The position numbers were made by a program, and so were the translations under genes. This document shows, in pieces, positions 22,318 through 26,022 of a DNA stretch of 26,022 nt (position 1 is its first letter; each line of letters opens with the position of its first letter). Where the stretch lies: NCBI GenBank assembly GCA_900546215.1, contig URCD01000022.1:1-26022 (forward strand), read 5' to 3'. Below the pieces are notes generated by a model, which had not been told where the DNA came from, made no database searches, and was given only the letters and a program-made list of their open reading frames with translations. The stretch comes from an uncultured Eubacteriales bacterium (GTDB lineage Bacteria; Bacillota; Clostridia; Lachnospirales; Anaerotignaceae).

Positions 22318-22334
22318 CCTATTAAACTAATAGG
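22318..22334. promoter_or_regulatory. Candidate operator CCTATTA-AAC-TAATAGG
   Basis: Perfect 7-bp inverted repeat with a 3-base spacer, ending 2 bases upstream of the SMS operon -35. The position suits an activator or repressor; no regulator for it is encoded nearby that I can match. Confidence 0.5.
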
Positions 22335-22343
22335 ATATGATTT

Positions 22344-22370
22344 TTTAAAAAAACGGGCAAAAGCCCGTTT
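22344..22370 (-). terminator. Terminator of the DUF134-reductase operon
   Basis: AAACGGGC (22351-22358) pairs with GCCCGTTT (22363-22370) around AAAA; on the minus strand a run of T follows (complement of 22347-22353). Confidence 0.88.
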
Positions 22371-22385
22371 TATAGTTTATTAAAA

Positions 22386-23744
22386 TCAGCAGGTAGCTCC
22401 TCCTGTTATGTTAATTCCAAGAATTTCAGGTTTTCTCTCAAGAATTGCGTCTCCGAGAATTTCTGCCTCAGCCAAATCAAAGCCGACCCTTTCAATCGTA
22501 TCGGAAAGCCTTTCACCAGGGATACCCTGTTCACGGAAGAACAGTATTGTTTTCTCAATAGCGGAAAGCACCTCTGCCTCAGATGTGAATATCCTGTTTA
22601 AAGCCCTGCCGTGAGCCCATTTTTTGCCCCAGCGTCCGCCAACCATAATCTTGTAGCCATATCCGCCGTCTTCAATTGCATCAAATGGACATTTATTAAC
22701 ACAGCGTCCGCAATGGTTGCACATGCTTTCATCAATTTCTATTATTCCATCCTTCATTTTAGCTACTTTTATCGGACAGGTATCTTCTATGACGCATTTA
22801 TTGCAGCCTCTGCATTTGTCTCTGTTGATAACAGGCATACGCTGCCCTATAATTCCTAAATCATTCAGGTCAGGCTTAACACAGTTATTCGGACAGCCTC
22901 CTACCGCAATTTTAAACTTATGCGGAAGGCTTACCTGTCTGTATCCCTTATAAAATTGCTGATGTATAATTTCTGAAAGTCTGTATGTATCGCAAAGGCC
23001 ATACTGGCATGTGGTACCCTTGCATGAAACTACGGGACGTACCTTTGAACCGGTTCCTCCAGTCTCAAGTCCTCCTTCTGCAAGGAAAGCTATTAACGGT
23101 TCTACATTCTCATATGGAATGCCAATTATCTCAACCGTAAGCCTTGTTGTCATTGTAAGCTCACCATTGCCGAATTTTGCGGCAGCCTCTGCAATTCTTG
23201 CGTTTTCCGCGGCTGTTATTTTTCCGTTTCTGGTAATAACCCTTGCACTGAAATTATTTGTGCCTTTATTATGAAGGAAGCCAAGTCCCTTTAATCTTTT
23301 AATTTCTTCCGCTGAAATGGATGCGTCCTTTTTCTCAGCCTTTATTTTTCCGTCGGCAATAAGATATTCTTCCAAAATCTCAGCCGTTTTTTCAATTGTA
23401 TACAGACATCTTGTTTCCGGTGTTTTATATTTTTTTGACAATTCTGAACACTCAAGTGAGCCAAGAACAGATATAAATCTTCTCTGGATTTCTGAGCAGC
23501 GAGCCCTAAAGCCCTCAGTTTCATGTTCTTTTTCATCAATATACATATAGCCAAGCATACCGATTACCCCGGCCAATGCTCCGCAATAGCTTCCGCATCC
23601 CACACCGCCTGCAAATCCGCTTATAAACTTCATGCTTCCTTCCGGAATATTAAGACCATAAGCATCGTTGGCAATTTTAACAATCGCCTCACCACAGTTA
23701 TAGTTGTTTACAAGATACGCGTCATACACTTTTTCCTTTAGCAT
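22386..23744 (-). CDS. C-GCAxxG-C-C domain fused to siroheme/4Fe-4S nitrite-sulfite reductase and ferredoxin domains
   Basis: A 452-residue redox protein with three parts. Residues 1-130 form a C-GCAxxG-C-C-type domain (Cys17 in YNCGEA, Cys50/Cys54 in GVGCGSYCGAL, Cys83, Cys99). Residues about 145-300 form a nitrite/sulfite reductase half: a ferredoxin-like part (GFLHNKGTNNFSARV), then cluster-siroheme ligands Cys241, Cys246, Cys284 and Cys288 in CKGTTC and GGCPNNC. Residues about 305-365 carry two 4Fe-4S motifs (CRGCNKC, CNHCGRC). It is cytoplasmic, with no signal peptide. The ATG at 23744 has AGGAGG 9 bases upstream; its first 23 bases overlap the DUF134 gene. The likely role is electron transfer to, or reduction of, nitrite or sulfite; the exact substrate is open. 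The Cx4C spacing at the first pair differs from the usual Cx5C. Confidence 0.85.
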   Translation of the reverse strand: MLKEKVYDAYLVNNYNCGEAIVKIANDAYGLNIPEGSMKFISGFAGGVGCGSYCGALAGVIGMLGYMYIDEKEHETEGFRARCSEIQRRFISVLGSLECSELSKKYKTPETRCLYTIEKTAEILEEYLIADGKIKAEKKDASISAEEIKRLKGLGFLHNKGTNNFSARVITRNGKITAAENARIAEAAAKFGNGELTMTTRLTVEIIGIPYENVEPLIAFLAEGGLETGGTGSKVRPVVSCKGTTCQYGLCDTYRLSEIIHQQFYKGYRQVSLPHKFKIAVGGCPNNCVKPDLNDLGIIGQRMPVINRDKCRGCNKCVIEDTCPIKVAKMKDGIIEIDESMCNHCGRCVNKCPFDAIEDGGYGYKIMVGGRWGKKWAHGRALNRIFTSEAEVLSAIEKTILFFREQGIPGERLSDTIERVGFDLAEAEILGDAILERKPEILGINITGGATC

Positions 23745-24102
23745 TAAATAATACCTCCTGTCCGATTCTAAGACGATGACAGCAATTGGGCTCATTGACA
23801 CATTCCGGCTTTATACCGGAGCAGACCATGACGTCCCCTCCCTCAATAAGTATTCCCCTGCCCATAACAAGCGCTTCAGCTATTTTTTTCCTTACACTTT
23901 CATACATACGTGTAACGGTGGTACGGGATACATTCATTCTTTCAGCACATTTCTCCTGAGAAAATCCCATATAGTCAAGAAGGCGCATAACTTCATATTC
24001 ATCAACGGTCAGCACTACGTTTCCGTTTATGCCGTTTTCCGGATAAAATCTTGTGTGCTCGGGCATAGAGCAAATATTTCTGCACTTTTGAGGTCTGGCC
24101 AC
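23722..24102 (-). CDS. DUF134 (UPF0251) DNA-binding protein
   Basis: A 126-residue protein. The GTG at 24102 gives MARPQKCRNIC, the family's usual opening, with GGAG 8 bases upstream. A sigma-region-4-like helix-turn-helix follows (TVDEYEVMRLLDYMGFSQEK, CAERMNVSRTTVTRMYESVR). The N-terminal Cys7/Cys11 and the C-terminal cysteines (VCSGIKPEC, EPNCCHR) could bind a metal or cluster. The gene overlaps the reductase by 23 bases, so the two are one transcript. Paired palindromes lie over its promoter, so autoregulation, probably redox- or metal-linked, is a fair inference. Confidence 0.88.
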   Translation of the reverse strand: MARPQKCRNICSMPEHTRFYPENGINGNVVLTVDEYEVMRLLDYMGFSQEKCAERMNVSRTTVTRMYESVRKKIAEALVMGRGILIEGGDVMVCSGIKPECVNEPNCCHRLRIGQEVLFNAKGKSV

Positions 24103-24123
24103 TGTAATCACTCCCTATACAAA

Positions 24124-24152
24124 AAGGTACCACTATTTCGAACATATGTCAA
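24124..24152 (-). promoter_or_regulatory. Probable promoter of the DUF134-reductase operon
   Basis: Minus-strand TTGACA (24147-24152), 17-base spacer, TACCTT preceded by TGG (24124-24129). The -10 is poor, suggesting dependence on an activator or the extended -10. Confidence 0.5.
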
Positions 24153-24176
24153 TAATCATTTTGAACATATGTTCAA
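24137..24176. promoter_or_regulatory. Two palindromic operator-like sites around GAACATATGTTC
   Basis: Site 1, TTGAACATATGTTCAA (24161-24176), is a perfect 16-base palindrome. Site 2, TTCGAACATATGTCAA (24137-24152), repeats its core GAACATATG with one base missing. The CATATG centres are 23 bases apart. Site 2 covers the -35, and site 1 lies upstream of it. The encoded DUF134 regulator is the obvious candidate to bind here. Confidence 0.7.
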
Positions 24177-24202
24177 CTCTTTAGCTTAAAAGGAAGTCTA
24201 TA

Positions 24203-24879
24203 TCAGTCTTTAAGCCTTCCGTCTGTTGTAACTGTGCATACCTGCCACGGGATAAACTTACCGCTTTCTTTTAGCGCAGTAACCGCGGCGTGTTCAAGTC
24301 CTCCGCAGCACGGAACCTCCATCCTTACTACAGTAAGGCTCTTTATATTATTATTTTTGATAATTTCAGTAAGCTTTTCAGTATAATCTCCTTCATCTAA
24401 TTTCGGACAGCCTATAAGGGTAATTCTGTTTTTTATAAACTTATTATGAAAATCTCCATAGGCGTACGCCGTACAGTCAGCAGCTATAAGAAGGTTGGCT
24501 CCCTCAAAATATGGCGCGTTTACAGGGACGAGCTTTATTTGAACCGGCCACTGTGAGAGCTGGCTGACCGCAGGCTGGGTAACCTTATTCTCATCTCTTT
24601 TTATTTAAGAGCGTTTCCGGGGCATCCTGAAAATTCAGGCTTCACTGCTTTTGACGCTAAAACAGCTGCCTCATTATAAGCAGGCGCCTCTCTCTCCTCA
24701 AATGTTATAGCATTTACAGGACAGGCAGGAAGACAATCACCCAGTCCATCGCAATAATCCTCCCGCAAAAGCTTAGCCTTGCCCTCAACCATTCCTATTG
24801 CCCCTTCATGGCATGCCTGTGCGCACAGTCCGCACCCATTACATCTGTTTTCGTCTATTTTGATTATTTTCCTCAGCAT
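24203..24879 (-). pseudogene. Two-cluster ferredoxin-type protein broken by a one-base frameshift
   Basis: The first part (ATG 24879, GGAGG 8 bases upstream) encodes a 2x[4Fe-4S] ferredoxin: CNGCGLCAQAC, then YCDGLGDCLPACPVNAI. It stops at TAA 24601-24603 after GCPGNALK. In the next frame the protein resumes at once, IKRDENKVTQPAVSQLSQWP, then ADCTAYAYGDFHNKF, LIGCPKLDEGDY and VRMEVPCCGGLEHAAV, to TGA at 24203-24205. That order (ferredoxin, then a Cys-containing C-terminal domain with GCPKLD and PCCGG) is the usual single protein of about 225 residues in Clostridia. One extra A in the AAA at 24604-24606 would restore it. Whether this is a real mutation or a homopolymer sequencing error cannot be told. 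It is divergent from the Crp/Fnr gene. Confidence 0.85.
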
Positions 24880-24898
24880 TTTTATTTCCTCCATTCAT

Positions 24899-24927
24899 TT
24901 GACTTTGTATCTGTATAATAATATAAT
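24899..24927 (+). promoter_or_regulatory. Promoter of the Crp/Fnr regulator gene
   Basis: TTGACT (24899-24904), 17-base spacer, TATAAT (24922-24927), 57 bases before the ATG. Confidence 0.8.
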
Positions 24928-24942
24928 TAAGCTGTTAGTTCG

Positions 24943-24956
24943 GTTGTAAATACAAC
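24943..24956. promoter_or_regulatory. Candidate Crp/Fnr-type operator GTTGTA-AA-TACAAC
   Basis: Perfect 6-bp arms around AA, starting 16 bases after the -10, which would suit repression of the regulator's own gene and possible control of the divergent ferredoxin gene. Confidence 0.5.
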
Positions 24957-24984
24957 GGATTTAATTTTTTAGGAGGAAAAAATA

Positions 24985-25638
24985 ATGGATATATCAGTTC
25001 TGGAAAAATGTCCTCTTTTTAAGGGCATACCTTCCTACAGTATTACTCCGATGATGGGCTGCCTTAGGGCACATGAAAAGTATTATGGAAAGAATGAGTT
25101 TATATATCGGTCCGGTGACAAAATCAGTGAAATTAGTATTGTATTATCCGGTAACGTTCAGGTTATTAAAGAGGATATGTGGGGAAATAAAACTATACTG
25201 GCAAATCTGAAGGAAGGCATGCTTTTTGGTGAAGCCTTTGTGCTTGGAGGCGTGGATAAAATTCCGCTTTCAGTACTTTCCTCCGAAAAAAGCAGAGTTT
25301 TATTTTTGGACAAAAAAAGAACTGTTACCCCCTGCGCCTCATCATGTCAGTTTCACCATGATGTATCCGACAATATGCTTAAAATACTTGCCGATAAAAA
25401 TATTTTTTTAACTGAAAGAATGGAGCACCTGTCTAGGCGTACGCTTAAAGAAAAAGTACTTTCCTTTCTCTCTTCAGAAGCGCAGAGGACCGGAAGCCGA
25501 ACATTTGAGATCGGTCTTAACCGTCAGGAAATGGCGGACTATCTTGCGGCCGACAGAAGCGCGCTGTCAGCCATACTATCAAAGCTTAAGGATGAGGGAT
25601 TTATAGATTACAGCAAAAACAGATTTACACTGAAATAA
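24985..25638 (+). CDS. Crp/Fnr-family transcriptional regulator
   Basis: A 217-residue regulator. The cyclic-nucleotide-type sensor domain (about 8-115) has the usual CPLFKGIP opening, FIYRSGDKISEISIVLSGNV, and LKEGMLFGEAFVLGG. A dimer helix (about 120-150) leads to the winged HTH (LNRQEMADYLAADRSALSAIL, then LKDEGFIDY). There is no clear Fnr-type N-terminal Cys cluster, though four Cys (9, 26 and CASSC) are scattered, so the effector is not evident. The ATG has AGGAGG upstream. It is divergent from the ferredoxin gene, and in Clostridia such pairs often respond to nitric oxide or redox stress; that is inference. Confidence 0.92.
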   Translation: MDISVLEKCPLFKGIPSYSITPMMGCLRAHEKYYGKNEFIYRSGDKISEISIVLSGNVQVIKEDMWGNKTILANLKEGMLFGEAFVLGGVDKIPLSVLSSEKSRVLFLDKKRTVTPCASSCQFHHDVSDNMLKILADKNIFLTERMEHLSRRTLKEKVLSFLSSEAQRTGSRTFEIGLNRQEMADYLAADRSALSAILSKLKDEGFIDYSKNRFTLK

Positions 25639-25668
25639 AACAGCGGGGCAAAATTGCCCCGCTGTTTT
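25637..25668. terminator. Bidirectional terminator
   Basis: AAAACAGCGGGGCAA (25637-25651) pairs perfectly with TTGCCCCGCTGTTTT (25654-25668). It ends both the Crp/Fnr gene and the convergent SLH gene. Confidence 0.9.
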
Positions 25669-26022
25669 ATTTCACTAAATTCCACGTTTCATATCCGTTT
25701 TCTTTTTTGACATATTCATGGGTGCTGGATGCCTCCTGCACCGCAAGATAATACCACTTTGAAGTATCGGTATTGTCTGTCCATTTTTTCATATCAACAA
25801 GAAGGTCGTCAATATTTTCAGGCCTTCTCTCCAATACATTATTAATGAGAAGCATTGCCTCCGCTCTAGTTATATAGTTATCAGGCTTAAATTCCCCATC
25901 GGTATATCCAGCCAGCCATCCCTGCGAAACGGCAGCCTTTATATAGTTTTCAGCCCAATGTCCTACAGTATCGGTGAAGGTTTTGTTTCCTCCGCTGCTA
26001 TTTGAAAATCTTGCAGCCATAA
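25667..26022 (-). CDS. SLH-domain protein, C-terminal part (continues past window)
   Basis: The frame is open to the window edge and ends at TAA 25667-25669. About 117 residues are visible. One complete SLH repeat is clear (FTDTVGHWAENYIKAAVSQG, then FKPDNYITRAEAMLLINNVL), preceded by the end of another (AARFSNSSGGN, the usual C-terminus of an SLH repeat). The last third (VDMKKWTDNTDTSKWYYLAV) is the form typical of the final SLH-associated segment. The Met near the edge is probably internal. It would be wall-anchored like the protein at 10198-13650; what it displays lies outside the window. Confidence 0.88.
   Translation of the reverse strand, partial: MAARFSNSSGGNKTFTDTVGHWAENYIKAAVSQGWLAGYTDGEFKPDNYITRAEAMLLINNVLERRPENIDDLLVDMKKWTDNTDTSKWYYLAVQEASSTHEYVKKENGYETWNLVK

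Noticed and set aside
24601..24610. Programmed -1 frameshift in the ferredoxin gene
   Set aside because: CTT AAA TAA is not a convincing slippery heptamer and no stimulatory hairpin is seen just downstream; a lost A is simpler.

Overview
The window reads as chromosomal DNA of an anaerobic Firmicute of the class Clostridia. The signs are strong AGGAGG ribosome sites, low-to-moderate GC (about 40% where I counted by hand), SLH surface proteins, a c-di-GMP-I riboswitch, an oxygen-sensitive-looking Fe-S gene set and a two-gene SUF-type (SMS) cluster. I cannot name the genus. Bases 1-341 hold the start of a GTG-initiated NTF2/SnoaL-like gene that runs off the edge; its first 240 bases are about 60% GC, clearly unlike everything after them.

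Left part (412-9851, nearly all minus strand). rlmD, tag and a small membrane protein form one operon. A divergent TfoX-like gene follows. Next comes a tightly packed seven-gene run from one strong promoter: MATE transporter, PlsC acyltransferase, OmpR-type regulator, sensor kinase, YhaM-like exoribonuclease, and two overlapping genes that together make a Cas4-like PD-(D/E)XK Fe-S nuclease. In that pair the N-terminal Cys and His lie in one membrane-anchored chain, and the D/ExK core plus C-terminal Cys cluster lie in the other. I consider this split nuclease the best candidate for something undescribed. A short, divergent cis-prenyltransferase follows.

Middle part (9852-17930). A c-di-GMP-I riboswitch precedes a 1150-residue secreted LRR/SLH surface protein. 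After it comes a region with mobile-element scars: an XRE regulator translationally coupled to a 28-codon ORF, a secreted protein joining a phage-tail-like domain to an SGNH hydrolase, a DUF4397 gene broken by an in-frame TGA, and the decayed 3' end of a tyrosine integrase facing the tRNA-Leu 3' end. The tRNA-proximal 33 bp are duplicated about 0.9 kb away. Three tRNAs (Gly, Arg, Leu) close the section.

Right part (17931-26022). A second MATE transporter and an FNT-family anion channel precede an SMS-type Fe-S assembly pair (SufC-like, SufB-like). Then come a fusion of a C-GCAxxG-C-C redox domain with a siroheme/4Fe-4S nitrite/sulfite reductase and ferredoxin domains, coupled to a DUF134 regulator with paired palindromic operators. 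A ferredoxin gene broken by a one-base frameshift lies divergent from a Crp/Fnr regulator with its own palindrome. Together these suggest an anaerobic, redox-regulated nitrite or sulfite handling module supported by Fe-S assembly; the exact substrate is not visible. The window ends inside another SLH protein.
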